From Chloroflexota bacterium (GTDB taxonomy: Bacteria > Chloroflexota > Anaerolineae > Promineifilales > Promineifilaceae): 7,327 bases of DNA. A program made the position numbers and the translations under genes. Numbering within the stretch: position 1 is the stretch's first letter; each line of letters begins with the position of its first letter. Where the stretch lies: NCBI GenBank assembly GCA_003519205.1, contig DOXE01000181.1:4224-11550 (forward strand). The letters run 5' to 3'. Shown in pieces: positions 7,013-7,327 of this stretch. The notes under the pieces are model-generated. The model saw only the letters and a program-made list of their open reading frames with translations. It did no database searches and was not told the DNA's origin.

Positions 7013-7327
7013 CTATGGTGGAGTTGAATTGCCTTGATTTCGATTAAACCACTTCCCAAATTCCACGGCCCAGAAGACAACTGTACTCATGAGCAGGCTA
7101 ATGGCCAGTTCGGTGGCCGACAGCGGTTTCGTCTCAAACGCCCGTTGTAGAAATGGTAAGTATATCACCGCCAGCTGGAGCAGAAAGGTCAACAACACCG
7201 CCCCCAACATCGAGGGGTTGGAGAACAGGCCGATTCGAAACAGGGAGTCGTGGCCCGAACGGATGGCCAGGGCGTTGCCCATCTGGGCCAGAGTCAGGGT
7301 GGTGAAGACCATCGTCTGCCAGGCCCC
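7013..7327 (-). CDS. P2-type cation-transporting ATPase, C-terminal end (5' part beyond window)
   Basis: The last 104 residues of a P-type ATPase are encoded, in frame from the right window edge (GAWQTMVFTTL...) to a TAG stop at 7013-7015. The ATG at 7310-7312 is internal, not a start. The segment matches the Cation_ATPase_C region (PF00689): M8 with TLTLAQMGNALA (about residues 10-21), the SLFRIGLFSNP loop, then hydrophobic segments at about 39-60 (M9) and 70-90 (M10), and the ending EFGKWFNR. This type pumps Ca2+ or related cations out of the cytoplasm. Aligned to SERCA, the M8 calcium ligand Glu908 (in TIEMCNAL) corresponds to Gln here (AQMGNAL, codon 7283-7285). The phosphorylation and nucleotide-binding domains are outside the window, so ion specificity cannot be judged. 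It lies 109 bases upstream of the DUF58 gene on the same strand. Confidence 0.94.
   Translation of the reverse strand, partial: GAWQTMVFTTLTLAQMGNALAIRSGHDSLFRIGLFSNPSMLGAVLLTFLLQLAVIYLPFLQRAFETKPLSATELAISLLMSTVVFWAVEFGKWFNRNQGNSTPP

Noticed and set aside
7013..7312. A complete small 99-residue membrane protein starting at the ATG at 7310-7312
   Set aside because: The frame stays open upstream to the window edge, and the sequence is the C-terminal M8-M10 region of a P-type ATPase, so the ATG is internal.
1..7327. CRISPR array, tRNA, rRNA, insertion sequence or phage attachment site
   Set aside because: No regularly spaced direct repeats, tRNA cloverleaf, rRNA sequence, transposase gene or terminal inverted repeats were seen on either strand.

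Overview
The window holds five protein-coding genes, two of them cut by the window edges, and no RNA gene, mobile element or CRISPR array that I can support. Four genes lie on the minus strand and one on the plus strand. GC content is moderate, a little above half by eye. A UPF0182 membrane protein, a DUF58/transglutaminase pair, a YjbQ-family protein and a P-type cation ATPase together suggest a free-living bacterium, perhaps a member of the Chloroflexota. That assignment is inference from gene content and protein style, not from a marker gene.

Layout from left to right. Positions 1-2561 (minus) encode most of a very large UPF0182 membrane protein whose C-terminal end lies beyond base 1. Positions 2562-2774 are a divergent promoter region with a good sigma70-like promoter facing right and several inverted repeats. 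Positions 2775-3194 (plus) encode a complete 139-residue YjbQ/UPF0047 protein. Positions 3195-3305 are a short convergent spacer with a strong hairpin and a weak minus-strand terminator candidate. Positions 3306-5591 and 5608-6903 (both minus) form a two-gene operon. The upstream gene encodes a DUF58 protein and the downstream gene a TgpA-like membrane protein with a transglutaminase-fold domain and a DUF4129-like tail. Positions 6904-7012 are a short spacer. Positions 7013-7327 (minus) encode the last 104 residues of a P2-type cation ATPase.

The DUF58 and transglutaminase-like proteins belong to a well-known envelope module that usually also includes a MoxR-type AAA+ ATPase. No MoxR gene is present here; the next gene upstream is the P-type ATPase. 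The UPF0182 protein and the transglutaminase protein are both multi-spanning membrane proteins with large non-membrane parts, so the window is rich in envelope functions. YjbQ is the only soluble enzyme-like protein.

I do not see a previously undescribed system. The points most worth a second look are the strong excess of the palindrome CGGCCG (21 copies counted by eye), the missing MoxR partner, substitutions at expected metal-ligand or catalytic positions in three proteins, and the structured intergenic DNA on both sides of yjbQ.
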